A DNA stretch of 64,000 nucleotides from Plantago major (Eukaryota; Streptophyta; Magnoliopsida; Lamiales; Plantaginaceae), in assembly GCA_026545765.1 (NCBI GenBank), contig JAIFAC010000108.1:62001-126000 (forward strand). Direction: 5' to 3'. This document shows, piece by piece, positions 1 to 11,364 of the stretch. How positions within the stretch are numbered: the first letter of the stretch is position 1; each line of letters begins with the position of its first letter. A model generated the notes under the pieces. That model had not been told where the DNA came from and made no database searches. It saw only the letters and a list, made by a program, of their open reading frames with translations. The translations under genes and the position numbers were made by a program.

Positions 1-1010
1 ACCTTTAAGCATCATTTGAACCTTCACCAATGGATGAATGAGAAAAAATTGAATACTTTTATGAGTTTATGAAGTTAGAAAATTAATAGGGTTTGATTGC
101 AATTTATTTTGATTGAAGTTGAACTGAGGGTTGATTTGAATTTGTTATAAACTTTAGGGATATAAATTGGGTATTAAATAAGTAAGAGGGGTTAATTGTA
201 ATTATTTTTTGAAGATCTGAATATTAAAATAAGGAAAATTATCTTTTATATTATTCCACATCATTTTGAGCCTGCCACTTAAGAAATTTGGGTTGACTTT
301 TGGACTATCTCGTTATTGATTTAAGAAACCTGTACTTATGTGTTATTGTTGAAATGTGAGGGACTACGATGATTAGCGGCACTTTATTGAGGGGAGCCAG
401 TGTAATTTTCCCATTTTTTTAATGAATTTTAATATATTTTTTATTTTTTTCGAAAGGATAATAAAACGTTATTAAAAGAAATAAAGAAATCTAAAAAAGA
501 AGGTCGATAGGAGGTGACACTTGTCCCTCCTATCCAGTCAATCAACAACTTGGGAGTTCTTTGGTTTATGATAAAGCCATCATTCACTTATTTTTTAATT
601 TTTTGTGGTGGGTCCATACCACAAATATAACTTCTTGCCGATATTTTCGGTCTAAGGAATGTGATTTCAGAAGCTACTAAGGGTCTAAGGAGTGTGAATT
701 TAGCCTCCAGAATTTTGGTACGGAAGGAGAAGGGGTGGTGTATGTTGCTGCAGGTACATTTTGTTGATTTTTTTAAGTTTTTGATGAGTGATCTGATGAT
801 GATGATGGTGGTTGGGTGTGATTTTTGGTTTGTGTGAATGTTGTTGTGAAATTTGGGAATTTCAACATAAAAAAAATATGTTATTTTTGTTAATTTAAAC
901 ACCATTTGTATTAGTTTCAGAAACTCCGGAAAAAAAAAAAAAAGATCGGAGCTTCCATGGCGGCTTCCGGTTAGAGTAAAAATATTTTCTTAAACATATA
1001 TTTAAATAAT
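1..1010. other. AT-rich sequence without a recognised gene
   Basis: No credible coding region was seen. The two minus-strand open frames at 588-1086 have simple, unmatched compositions. The stretch near 345-412 shows loose similarity to the interior of the small MITE at 19.2-19.5 kb, which suggests old repeat debris. Confidence 0.5.
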
Positions 1011-1290
1011 TTAAAGCGATGTATGCGGTTGGAGCAACACGTAGCACAACACCTTGTGCGACACGAGCGACACCCCATGGCAACATTTAGTGCGAAAGGT
1101 AACAGATTATTCGATCTCCACCGTTAAAATTTTAATCTAATGGATCAAAATAGGTAACTGACGTTAGTCAGGGCGACACCTTGACTGACGGTAGAAAGCC
1201 CCAAGTTAGTTTCAGAACAGAATAGTATTAGTCCGGCATCATTTGTATTAGTTTCAGAAACTCAAAAAGTTAGTTCAGGTTTTCTACCGT
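1011..1290 (+). repeat. Dispersed repeat Q, copy 1
   Basis: This block begins near a GAGCAACACGTAG motif, continues through GTGCGACACGAGCGACACC and an ACTGACG/TAGTCAGGGCGACACC segment, and ends in a few TTAGTTTCAG units. A closely similar block lies at about 6590-6800 in the same orientation. There it runs directly into the long TTAGTTTCAG array. The two copies flank the region holding both host-gene fragments. Confidence 0.8.
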
Positions 1291-1854
1291 CATTCAAGTT
1301 GTTGCCTTGACTATTGTCAGTCGGGGTGTCGACATGTGACACGTGTCCATTGTCCTTCATCGCTCTCAGCGCTCAGCCATTGCTCTCCATCGCCCTCAAC
1401 CATTGCTCTCCATCGCCCTCAACCGCTACTTGTTACTATATTTAAAAATATAAAATTCTCCATTAATTTATAATAAAAAATAATTAAACACATATTCACA
1501 CATACATTTATAATTTATAACTATATGCATTAAAATTATAATTACAAACAAATATCTACAATAACTTTTATTAATTTATAAGAACATTGAAATTGGATGA
1601 ACCCTAAATTTAGAAATCCCCAATTTCATACGTCAAAGGAGAAGAGGGCCTTGAACGAAACGGTGACGAAGAGGAAGATTAGAAAAGTGAGCTAAGCAGG
1701 AGTGAAGAAGAGCGGACCTCCTCTCCTATTCCGAGTGCCTTATGAGCCGACTCTTCCATTTCTTTATCGATGAACAATTACTCCTACAATTCATATCTTT
1801 GAATGTGATTCTTTGCCATCGGAGGACTCTTCTCAATCCGATTGACCTCTTGAT

Positions 1855-2000
1855 TTCAAGGTCAAGCTCCGCCATGGTTACGCATATGGGTGGAACTACC
1901 AACATTGATTAAATTTGGATGAGAGTGGAATTGGAGAGGTAATGGTGATTTTGAGGTTTTCATGATTTTGATTTGAGTATTTGAAGTGAGAAAGTATATC
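1855..2000 (+). repeat. Dispersed repeat P, copy 1
   Basis: The block runs from TTTCAAGGTCAAGCTCCGCC to GAGTATTTGAAGTGAGAAAG. It is repeated in the same orientation at about 6042-6197, next to the first exon of the MS5-like pseudogene. Its reverse strand reads a short ATG-initiated frame in both copies, so it may derive from a transcribed leader. No function can be assigned. Confidence 0.75.
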
Positions 2001-2429
2001 CATTAAAGTATTCATTCTGATGCATAAGTCTCAAAAGCTAGTATTCATTACATTAATTGACAAAGGCTTTGTTGTCAAAAGAGTCTCTATCTCTAATTAA
2101 CACGATTGACACGAGAAATCGTTTTTTCGATTCGGATTAAATTCAATGCATGAGGTTTTTAATTGCACTTCTAATTTCTTTGTTGCTATTATCGATTTAC
2201 TTCTTTGTCATGTAATCTTGATCTTTGTTTGAATCATGAGGTTATATAGCTATTGCACCCTTTCAGTTTTTCCTTTTTCTTTTTCAGGTTCTCACATAAT
2301 AAATTGGATTATGCTTTGCATATTTTGCTTTTATTATGGTATCTTGTTTAACCTAGCGGTGAAATTGTCGTGATTTAGCTTGTTTCTTTTCATTCTTACA
2401 TGTGTATGTATTTTGGTTGTATTCTTGGA

Positions 2430-3115
2430 CTTTAGGCGTGATGAGTAAAGTTGAAGATTCACGATAAGCGGGATGATCTTTTGTATGACCAATTTAGTGA
2501 AGGAGATGAATTACGGTTGTTGTATATGGTAATCTTGGTGACGGTGGAAATTCTTCATATTAGGTTGCCAAACTTCTTGCCCACCTTGATCATGGTTCAT
2601 AATTTCCTTTTGCAGCAACCTTCTCCTTATTGGCGGGTGATCTTGCGTAAGCTCTGCATCTTCTCCTCTGGTCTCAATACTTCCGTTTAGTCTCAGTCAC
2701 TTATCTAGTCTCGGACACCTAAAGTAACATAAAAATCAGATGTCTGATCTCAAGAAATAGTTGCATGGCATTGCCCATTCTATGATCATATGGCTATTTA
2801 GTAAATAATTTCAGTAGATCTATTACAAATAACTTTTTAAGCATACGCTAGAATAGTAAAAGTTCTATTTTTTAGCTCATCATCATGCTATATTTGGAAC
2901 GGACTATTATTGCCATGAATGTTTTGTGTTATTAATTGAGCTTTTAGATCAATTCCTATATCGGGGGCCTTATGTTGAATCTGATTTTATACAGGTATCC
3001 TAATCCATCTATACATATGAGAGCCATCTGTTGTGACCCTTTCGCTTACGGGGTCTTATGTAAAAGAGTTGATGCTTCAGAGAAAACATGACACCATTGT
3101 CTATTGAAGGAACTC
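2430..3115 (+). pseudogene. Fragment of a calcineurin-like metallophosphoesterase gene, with one intron retained
   Basis: The plus strand, across frame breaks, gives a piece reading like DEL...GDGGNSSY, then LLIGGDLA, then YPNPS. These resemble the GDGGNS and GGDLAYPNP metal-binding signatures of plant calcineurin-like metallophosphoesterase proteins. The split falls at a consensus intron: donor GTAAGC at 2647, acceptor ACAG ending at 2994, joining GC to GTATCC so that LA-YPNPS is continuous. A stop follows the GDGGNSSY piece and there are one-base frame errors, and neither the start nor the rest of the domain is present. The family call rests on recognising short motifs, so it is moderate. 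The retained intron argues against a processed pseudogene and for DNA-level capture or segmental duplication. Confidence 0.5.
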
Positions 3116-4323
3116 CTCATGCATCAAGACTCAAGATGCTCCTGTGGATTTGTTAATCCAAGATAAGCTAACGTTCGAACTAATAAAATACAACATGTGG
3201 GTGTGGCTTAAAAGCTGGAAGCTGATTGCGGACTGCTATTCTTACACAGATTGGGAAATTAGTCCAAAATCTGTACTTAATATTGATCATTATTCGGTGG
3301 CAAGCTTGATGATGGATGACAATTTGTGAGTCTTATATGCTCTGGCTTGTTGTTTTGATGAGTAAGTTATTCTGATTTGGGTCTCGATTCGGAGTTCTTT
3401 GAGTGGTCGAGTAAGCGGATCTGATTGAGTTTTAGTTGTGGATTTGGTTCTGATCTTATCAGTTTGGAGTTTTGGTTATGTTTCCTCTTTTGGAGAGATT
3501 TACCACAATTTTACTAAAATCACGCAAATCTGGCAAAAACACAAAACTAACTCAATTTCGCAATAAAATCTGATTTCACTAGTAAGGAACCATGATTAAT
3601 GGCCAATACTATTGGAAATATATACGAGTCTAGATAACTAAGAATTTTGAATTTCGCATATCTATGGAGAGATTTACCGCAATTTTACCAAAACCACGTA
3701 AATCTGCCAAAAAAAAAAAAAAAAACTCAACTTCGCAATAAAATCTGATTTCACTCGTAAGTTCGAAATCTAGAGATGGTGATAGTGATGATAGGCGCAG
3801 AAAGAGAAGGAGAAGGTACTAATGAAGTGGGAAACTAGACAAGAGATTGGTCATGGTTTACCCGGACATCTTTCAAGAACTCATTCAAATTTTGTTTTCT
3901 GCAAATAGTTTATAATATGTATAATTGTAATATCTACTTTTAAGTTTTCTTTTGAGAAATATTTACTTTTAAGTTCTTACGCTTTTCTTGTAGCTCTTTG
4001 GAGACTCTCCTACTTAAATTGCGAAAAAAGTTAAAAGAAAGAACACGTTACAAGTGAAATGTATATTCATATTTCATATGAACAACTTGAACAAAGCAGA
4101 GTAAAATGGCAAATTAATGAAGAAACAAATGAAATTGAAACAGAATCATTTATAGAATCATAGGTAGCTCTTATACAACTTCTGTAGACATTTAAACTCT
4201 ATTCTACAGATAACAAATGGCTTAATGAGCTATCTTTTCATCCAGTCAAACAAGTTGAATAAATCCTCCAAAGCCTGTAATCTGTGACTCCACCTTAACC
4301 TGAAATCTTTCTATAACGCCAGA
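3116..4323. other. Gene-poor stretch with a short duplicated segment
   Basis: A 61-codon open frame at 3144-3329 on the plus strand follows the metallophosphoesterase fragment and could be a further exon remnant, but it was not recognised. A segment of about 95 bp starting GGAGAGATTTACC occurs at about 3493-3587 and again at about 3664-3758, so it is a local direct duplication. The rest is AT-rich without visible genes. Confidence 0.5.
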
Positions 4324-5966
4324 TCAATGGCCTTCGAAATCGAAAAGCTTTGGTTTTGAATGGTGAATACTGAAGTGCAGTGTTTTTTTATATTTTCTTT
4401 CATTAGAGCAGAGTGAACGTTCAACCTCTTGGTCCGCTTTCTCAGGTTGAGTGAAATAACCATCAGTGTCAAGGTCAAGAGACTCTAATTCTTGACTTGA
4501 TTTCTGGACCTGATGAGTCTCCAAAATTATTTTGAAGTCCACAGTTCCATTCGTTCTATTTAGAAAACAGGGCACTGGTGGCGTCAGGAATCCATCAAGG
4601 TTTTGTTGATGACAACATCCAGAATTAAATTCTGCTAGCTTCGCATGATTAAGAATTCGTTGTGATCCCATATAAGCCAATGCATGAGAAGCACGTTCAT
4701 ACGATTTAGCATATGACTCGTCAATATGCCCGTCGTCAGATTGGCGAATCGCTTGGTGAAGAAACTTGGCTTCAATTAGTTTATTCAGATGCATCAAGCA
4801 CAGTGCTAAATTGCATTGCTTGTTCTTATCTGATTCGAACGAGAGCAATTTCCTGCCACAAGGACATCATGTTTAGATTACAAGGTGTGACTTGGAGAGC
4901 AGATGGACAATCATAACAAATTGGAAAAATAAGTGGAGGTACACATTAGCTTTTATAAACATTACAAAATCGCCAAGAAACACATTAGTTATTGAGAATA
5001 CTTCAGATTTGAACCAGTAACACTTAGAAAGCAGCTAAGGCAAGATCAAATCTCAAACTGAAAATGGAATCTTTTTTAGGGTGCAATAACACAGCTTTTA
5101 GTTTATATAGACAATAACCTGGTTCACTTTCAGTAGCAACATTTCGATCTCTTCCTCAAACTTGCCCGCCACATGCTTTTAAACACAGACAACATCTAAC
5201 TTAATCAATCTTGTTATATAAAACTCAATTACTAGCAACGTTAAGAATGATATACTTCAGCTTGTATAGAGTAAATTGTCTATGGATTCTTGAGATTGAG
5301 GAGAGCAAAGATGGCGAAACGATTTAATCGCTTCAATTGCCTCATCAGGCCGATCCAATTGTTTCATAGCACCAGCCATGTCTTTTAGGGCACTATCGAC
5401 TTGATCACCAGAGTTTATTGCTGACCAGAATAGTGAAAAGCCTTACTTGGATCCTTATCTAGAAGGTGTTATTGAACACGAAGTTATGATCAGCAAACAA
5501 ATCAACAGACATATGCAAACTCACAAATCAACTAGCCAACGAATAAACGGATGCAATGACAAAGTTTATAGTCTTTTTCATGAAGAAAAATTAAACGCAA
5601 ATTCATTCAGGCATTTCATCGAACACATCGTTAGTAGCCCACATTACCATAAAATGAATTACAAAGCATCCATAGATCCTGTTTCCACCAAAAACCCAAT
5701 TCATATTTCATCATAATGTCAACTATGAAATCATTATTTGCACCCCAATAGTCCAATACAAAGAATCACAAATCTTTTATATCCCATTACGACAAAAATC
5801 CAAGTCACCATCATCGACTAATCGAGCGAAAACCCAAAATTAAGAAAGGGGCGACTTCCAAAATGAGAATTTGTGAACTGATAGAATACCTGAACTTGTT
5901 TAGCTCGGACATATGGAGAGTCTCCAAGGGGGACCTTGTGAATGGCATGGAAGCTCTCATTTGAAG
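4324..5966 (-). pseudogene. MS5 / SULFUR DEFICIENCY-INDUCED-type TPR protein, broken gene fragment
   Basis: Four exon-like blocks line up on the minus strand with the plant MS5/POLLENLESS3-SDI family of TPR proteins. Block 1 (about 5966-5890) reads ESFHAIHKVPLGDSPYVRAK and ends at donor CAG|GTATTC. Block 2 (about 5462-5277) reads FSLFWSAINSGDQVDSALK and continues through RPDEAIEAIKSFRHLC. Block 3 (about 5205-5119) reads KFEEEIEMLLLKVNQ before CAG|GTTATT. Block 4 (4852-4324) follows acceptor TGTGGCAG, reads DKNKQCNLALCLMHLNK and ends at TGA. The usual TPR exon between blocks 3 and 4 (the NLAWAY region) is not present. Block 2 has a one-base frame break near 5437, block 3 has an in-frame TAA, and no start codon is found in frame for block 1. 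Family members act in pollen meiosis or sulfur-starvation responses, but this copy should not make that protein. Confidence 0.75.
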
Positions 5967-6039
5967 TTCTTCATTTCCTCTCTGAAGCTGGGATATCCCT
6001 AGAAAATCGTCGCATCTTCCATGGGGTGTAAGCCTCTAC

Positions 6040-6200
6040 CCAATTTCAAGGTCAAGCTCCGCCATGGTTCTGGATATGGAATGGAATTACAACAATGCTC
6101 AATCAATTAGACTGGATGAGAGTGGGATTGGAGAGGTAATAGTGATTTGGGGAGGTTTTCACTGGTTTTGATTTGAGTATTTGAAGTGAGAAAGCATACC
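6040..6200 (+). repeat. Dispersed repeat P, copy 2
   Basis: This is the second copy of the block seen at 1855-2000, including CAAGGTCAAGCTCCGCC and the GAGTATTTGAAGTGAGAAAG end. It abuts the 5' side of the MS5-like pseudogene, which is read on the opposite strand. Confidence 0.75.
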
Positions 6201-6589
6201 GATTGAAAAAGAGTACGAGGAGCGTCGCCACTCGCCTGTGATATGGGCGATATATTCGCTTCTTCACTCTCCTCTCTTCCGACCGTCGCTGTTACGGAGT
6301 CCCGTTGTTGGCGAGAAGTCTAATCGATGATATTTTGGAGATGATGATCCGCGATGATGATTGTGGTTTGGTGATGATGATGAATTGATGATGATCGCTC
6401 ATGATGATGGGAAATAGGTTTAATTTGGGAATTATAATTTAATTTGATTGTGTATTGTGATGGTGATGAATTGTTTGTTTTGATTTAATTTTGATTATTG
6501 GTTTTGATTTGACTTTAATTTTAATTGAAATATTTAATAGGGTATTTTTAATATATAAAAATTGATTTTTTTGTTTTAATATAGTTTGG
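6201..6589. other. AT- and GATGAT-rich spacer
   Basis: It contains a GATGATGAT-rich low-complexity stretch (about 6330-6410) followed by very AT-rich sequence. No gene was recognised. Confidence 0.5.
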
Positions 6590-6800
6590 GCGATATAAAC
6601 GGTTAGAGCAACACGTAGTGCAACACATTGTGCGACACGAGCGACACCCCATGGCAACACTTTTTGCGAAAGGTAGCAGATTATCCGATCTACACCGTTA
6701 AATTTTTAATCTAATGGATTAAAATAGGTGACTGAAGTTAGTCAGGGCGACACCGTGACTGACGATAGAAGGCCTCAAGTTAGTTTCAGGTTCATTAAAC
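6590..6800 (+). repeat. Dispersed repeat Q, copy 2, leading into the TTAGTTTCAG array
   Basis: It is similar to 1011-1290 over the GAGCAACACGTAG, GTGCGACACGAGCGACACC and TAGTCAGGGCGACACC landmarks. Here the repeat continues into more than 2 kb of TTAGTTTCAG units, whereas copy 1 has only a few. Confidence 0.8.
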
Positions 6801-7585
6801 TTAGTTTCAGGAACTCAGAATGTTAGTTTCAGGGCCAACGGTATTAGTTTCAGAACAAAATAGTATTAGTTACAACATCATTTGTATTAGTTTCAGCATC
6901 ATTAGTATTAGTTTCAGAAACACAAAATGTTAGTTTCAGATCCATTAACGTTAGTTTCAGGAACTCAGAATGTTAGTTTCAGGCCCATTAAAGTTAGGGC
7001 CAACTATGTTAGTTTCAGAACAAAATAGTATTAGTTTCAGCATAATTTGTATTAGTTTCAGCATCATTAACATTAATTTCATGAACTCAGAAAGTTAGTT
7101 TCAGGTTCATTAATATTAATTTCAGTTTGATGAAGCGGTTTTTGGGCCAACAATGTAGTTTCAAGATATTTTCTGTTAGTTTCAACATCATTAGTATTAT
7201 TTTCAGAAACTCAAAACGTTAGTTTCAGGTTCATTAAAGTTAGTTTCAGGGCAAACAATATTAGTTTCAGAACAAAAAATAGTATTAGTTCCAGGAACTT
7301 CTAATTCTAAAACCTTAGGGGAAATGGTGAACCTAATCAACTGAATTTGAATACACCTTCAGTTCTCAGTTCTGTTAGTTTCATGAGTCTTTGAGTTAGT
7401 TTCAGGTTGGTTTCATGAGTCTTTGAGTTAGTTTCAGGAGCCATTTCTGTTGGTTTCATGAGTCTTTTCTGTTGGTTTCAGGAAAACAAAAGGCCACGGA
7501 AACAACATTTAATTTAAACGCGGGGGATTGAAAACGTGTGTCGAGTTTCTCCAAACTCTAGCCCTGAAAAAACATTCGAAAAGCC

Positions 7586-7594
7586 TATATAAAA
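7586..7594 (+). promoter_or_regulatory. TATA-box-like TATATAAAA
   Basis: TATATAAAA lies in the context CCTATATAAAACACC and is conserved in the duplicate block at 9237-9245. No downstream gene is visible, so promoter activity is inferred only from motif and conservation. Confidence 0.35.
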
Positions 7595-8055
7595 CACCAT
7601 TCAGGGTGTTGTTCCAGAAGATAATAGACGGACATATAAATGCAAAGTTCAGTATGCTTGTATTTTGTAACTCTAATTAGTATGCTAGTACGTATGACTT
7701 ATAAGCTAGGCTGGACAAAAAAGTCTGTTAGTTTCACGATATAATCTGTTATTTTCATGAGCAAGTCTTTTAGTTTCACGAGCAAGTCTCTTAGTTTCAG
7801 ATATTATATAGTTAGTTTCACAACGCATGAGTTAATTTCATAACACAAAAAAGTTAGTTTCAGGACACAAAAAGTTAGTTTCACAACGCATGAGTTAGTT
7901 TAATAGCATAAAAATGTTAGTTTCAGGACACATAAGTTAGTTTCATAACATAAAAAGTTAGTAATCCTGAAACTCACCGTAAATTCTAAAACCCTAAGGG
8001 GAATGGTGAACCCCTAAATCAACTGAATTTGAAAACACCCTCCGGGAGCTACGGT

Positions 8056-8114
8056 CTTAATTAGGGTTTAGGGCTACCGCCCTGAACCGTCCAAAACCCT
8101 AAACCCTAATTAAG
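8056..8114. repeat. Perfect 18-bp hairpin containing telobox motifs
   Basis: CTTAATTAGGGTTTAGGG at 8056-8073 is exactly complementary to 8097-8114, with a 23-nt loop. The right arm contains AAACCCTAAACCCTAA-type telomere-like repeats, which also match the plant telobox. A less perfect version is at about 13382-13446. Confidence 0.8.
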
Positions 8115-9236
8115 CAGTTGTCGGGCAATGAAGCACTAAATTAAGACCGTAAATTCTAAAACCCTAAGGGGAATGGTGAACCCCTAAATCAACTGAATTT
8201 GAAAACACCCTCCGGGAGCTACGATCTTAATTAGGATTTAGGGTTTTGGACGGTACAGGGCGGTAGTATTAGTTTCAGCATCATTAGTATTAGTTTCATG
8301 AACTCAGAAAGTTAGTTTCAGGTTCATTAATAGTTTCACGTTTATTAAAGTTAGTTTCTGGAACTCAAAAAGTTAGTTTCAGGTTTATTAATGCTAGTTT
8401 CAAAGTCAACAATGTTAGTTTCAGGTTCACTAAAGTTAGTTTCAGATTCATTACAATTAGTTTCAGGGGCAATAAATGTTAGTTTCATAACAAAATAGTA
8501 TTAGTTTCAGAAACTCAGAAAGTTAGTTTCAGGTTCATTAGTATTAGTTTAAGTTTCATTAAAGTTAGTTTCAAAAACTCAGAATGTTGGTTTCAGGGCC
8601 AACAAATGTTAAGAACAAAATAGTATTTGTTTCAGCATCATTTGTATTAATTTCATCATCATTAGTATTAGTTTTATGAACTCAGAAAAGTTAGTTTCAG
8701 GTTCATTAATATTAGTTTCAGTTTCATTAAAGTTAGTTTCAAGAACTCAGAATGTTAGTTTCAGGTTCATTAAAGTTAGTTTCAGGGCTAACAATATTAG
8801 TTTCAGAACAAAATAGTATTAGTTTCAGGAACTTATAATTTTATAACCCTAGGAGAAATGGTGAACCTAATCAACTGAATTTGAATTCACCTTCAGTTCT
8901 GTTGGTTTCATGAGTCTTTGAGTTAGTTTCATGAGCCAGTTCTGTTGGTTTCACGAGTCTTTGAGTTAGTTTCAGGTTGGTTTCATGAGTCTTTGAGTTA
9001 GTTTCAGGAGCCAGTTTTGTTGGTTTCATGAGTCTTTAAGTTAGTTTCAGGAGCCAGTTCTGTTGGTTCCATGAGTTTTTTAGTTAGTTTCAGGAGCCAG
9101 TTCTGTTGGTTTCATTAGTCTTTTCTGTTGGTTTCAGGAAAGCAAAAGGCCACAGAAACAACATTTAAACTCGGGGGATTAAAAACGTGTGTCGAGTTTC
9201 TCCAAACTCTAGCCCTGAAAAAACATTCGAAAAGCC

Positions 9237-9245
9237 TATATAAAA
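9237..9245 (+). promoter_or_regulatory. TATA-box-like TATATAAAA, copy interrupted downstream by CACTA
   Basis: This is the second copy of the 7586-7594 motif. The CACTA transposon begins 16 bp downstream at 9261, near where transcription would be expected to start. Confidence 0.35.
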
Positions 9246-9269
9246 CACCATTCAGGGTGTCACTACAAA

Positions 9270-9500
9270 AAAACTGGGCTGGGGCGACGGATAGATCCGT
9301 CGCTTCAGCCCAACGATCCGTCGCCCCAGCTATGGCGATGGATCGGGCGACGGATAAAAATTAAATCGCATTTGAGATGAGCGGCGGATAGATAATCCGT
9401 CGTCGATTCATGACAGTTGACGACGGATTATATATTTGACTTTTTTTAAATCGAAATATAACGGCGGATAGATTCTATCCGTCGTTATATTCTTGACAGA
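9270..9500. repeat. Left subterminal GCGACGGAT motif cluster of CACTA
   Basis: GGGCGACGGATAGATCCGTCGC-type inverted motifs are repeated through the first 230 bp inside the left terminus. Subterminal repeats of this kind are the binding sites of the small CACTA protein in characterised En/Spm elements. Here that role is inferred from position. Confidence 0.8.
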
Positions 9501-9800
9501 TAGAATCTATACGTAAGTCGACATATTATTGGAATTAGTGGCGGAATAAAATTTACGTCACTAATTAAATCCTTCATTAATTGTCACTAATTAGTCACTA
9601 TTAATCCGTCACTATTTATTTCATATTAATCCTGTTTTTTTAGTTCACCTATTTAATCAATATAATGTTCGATAATAAATGAATAATACGGAAAATATTT
9701 CAATAAATTTTGAATAAAAAAAGTAATATCCGGAGCTGGAGAAATTATCCACACAAGTGTAAATATGAAAAAAAATCCGAACATACAGATACATAACTAA

Positions 9801-10851
9801 CTAGCTATCAGACGGGGGTGGGGGTGGGTGATGGCGGAACTGGGACATGAACTGCTCCATCTGTAACCGAAGGCACTCGTTCTCCTCCCTTCGTTCTCTG
9901 TCGCGCCGCTCCATGTCCTCCCTTTGTTGCTCCATCTCTTGAGTTAGCCGAGCAACCTTTGTTCCGGACTTGTTGCACCATTTCGAGACACAGTCCTGCG
10001 AGTATCTGGACGTCTGGCTTTGGGATGATGAGGAGCACCCCGGACTAGCCAGGCTCAAACCGAGGCTCCCGAGTCCATATATTCGTCCTTTCTTGTCCGG
10101 TTGGTTGACCTCTAAGAAGATGTTGCCAACTTGTTCAGTTGACAGCATCTCGCCCGTCTCTTCCTCCTGCCTCGCTACCTGAGCATCAACCTCAGCCTGA
10201 AATCGTAAATTGCAGATATCATGATCAGTTACTGTTTTTAAAACATAACTTGTAATAGTGTACAAATATGAACTTTAAGCAACATAAACATACCGCAATA
10301 GACGAGGCCCGGCACTCGATCCATACCCCGCCCTTCTGCTTGGCCTTCTTGATGGCATACTTGGATGTCACCTCCCCTCGTGCCACCTGAATCAAACCAG
10401 ATCTAGTCAACAATTTATCATCTACAAGTAATAGAGCAGCAGAGACTTCATACATACACGTAATGCTAGATTGCAAAAACACATATATACATGCGATTGA
10501 TAATAATCAGTGGCAGTAGATCGCCTCCCAAGGTGAACGACCTTTCTGCCGTGTCGGTAGGATGCCGGTTACTTTGTTGGTGTAAACGCGTCACGGACAT
10601 CGATTCGGCGCGATGAAGCATCCCGAAGGGCCCACTCATTGCATCGACTGTGGAGGATTTACGCCACCCGATCGAATGGCCTTCCACGAGCAGACCATAT
10701 CCACATGCGGTTTGGATCCACGGTCTAAGTAAACACGCCGGATCGTGGGATCAACTTCTTCAGAATGAAGTACTCCTTCTACACTCCCGATTTCATACAA
10801 CATCCAAAGTCGATACATGTATAACCTCACCATGTTACATCGATTTAACAA
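9801..10851 (-). pseudogene. Transposase_24-like CACTA protein remnant
   Basis: The 154-codon frame at 9801-10265 contains KKGRIYGLGSLG, typical of the plant Ptta/En/Spm Transposase_24 family. It is followed by a charged coiled-coil stretch (EMEQQREDMERRDRERREE) and a proline-rich end. Upstream on the same strand, 10225-10482 holds an exon-like RGEVTSKYAIKKAKQKGG, and 10466-10851 holds further short frames with a LYMYRLWMLYEIGSVE stretch. The gene appears to be several exons with frame breaks. In CACTA elements the second gene binds subterminal repeats. That function is family knowledge and is not shown for this copy. Confidence 0.65.
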
Positions 10852-10869
10852 GATCTGACAACATATGAG

Positions 10870-11045
10870 ATATGGTGACTAACATATCACCCGAACAAAG
10901 TGGCTAACATACCACTCACATATAGTGGCTAACATACCACTCACATTGTCCTAAATTTTACTAACACAATGGTGACTAACATATCACCCGAATAAAGTGG
11001 CTAACATACCACTCACATCGGTGGCTAACATACCACTCATATTAA
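10870..11045. repeat. Short tandem repeat AGTGGCTAACATACCACTCAC inside CACTA
   Basis: Units of about 22-24 bp containing GTGGCTAACATACCACTC, and the variant GGTGACTAACATATCACCCG, recur about six times. Each unit has an internal inverted symmetry (GTGG...CCAC). It lies between the two coding remnants of the CACTA. Confidence 0.8.
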
Positions 11046-11364
11046 AGCGATTATAATTACAAGCGAAGGAATGCCATATTTTAACACCCTCGGCTCATGA
11101 AGTACTCGGCCCTCATGCGCTCGAGATGTGGCTCCAACACTCACCACCACCTTGGGTGGCTCTCTCTGCTCAGGAAGATGTCACCTGGTTTGTTGTGCAC
11201 CTCCAGGCCATAGCATTGTCGATGTATAAGATCTGAAAGCGAATATATATTACTTTAGTCTGACAATTTATACTTGTCGACTATCCTCCTCATCACTTGT
11301 GGCGCTCCCACCAGAACTTGCATTCAGCGGATCTACATCCTCCTCCCGATACACCATGCACATG

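Larger units (their letters stand above)
7286..8152 (+). repeat. Duplicated block with a TATA-like core, first copy
   Basis: This block is repeated from about 8819 onward, where it is split by the CACTA element and continues at 12918-13488. Shared landmarks are GGTGAACCTAATCAACTG, the GTGTGTCGAGTTTCTCC segment, CCTATATAAAACACC, the ATAATAGACGGACATATAAA segment and the telobox-bearing hairpin. Inside it, the segment at about 7980-8062 is repeated at about 8149-8231. Promoter-like blocks in direct orientation could be remnants of LTRs or of a non-autonomous element's ends, but no TG...CA ends or TSDs were found. Confidence 0.7.
6780..9260 (+). repeat. TTAGTTTCAG degenerate repeat array, left part
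   Basis: The decamer TTAGTTTCAG and close variants (TTAGTTTCAT, TTGGTTTCAG, TTAGTTTCAC) recur dozens of times, separated by 10-20 bp linkers such as GGTTCATTAA, AACTCAGAAAG and AACAAAATAGTA. The spacing is irregular, so this is not a clean tandem array. It is broken by blocks of unique-looking sequence that are themselves duplicated. The array resumes at 12918 after the CACTA insertion. No protein-coding function is apparent. Confidence 0.9.

Noticed and set aside
8056..8231. Interstitial telomere
   Set aside because: Only two or three AAACCCTAA-type units are present, within a hairpin and a dispersed repeat block.
6780..9260. LTR pair explanation for the duplicated TATA-bearing blocks
   Set aside because: No TG...CA ends, primer site, polypurine tract or target duplication was found around either block.
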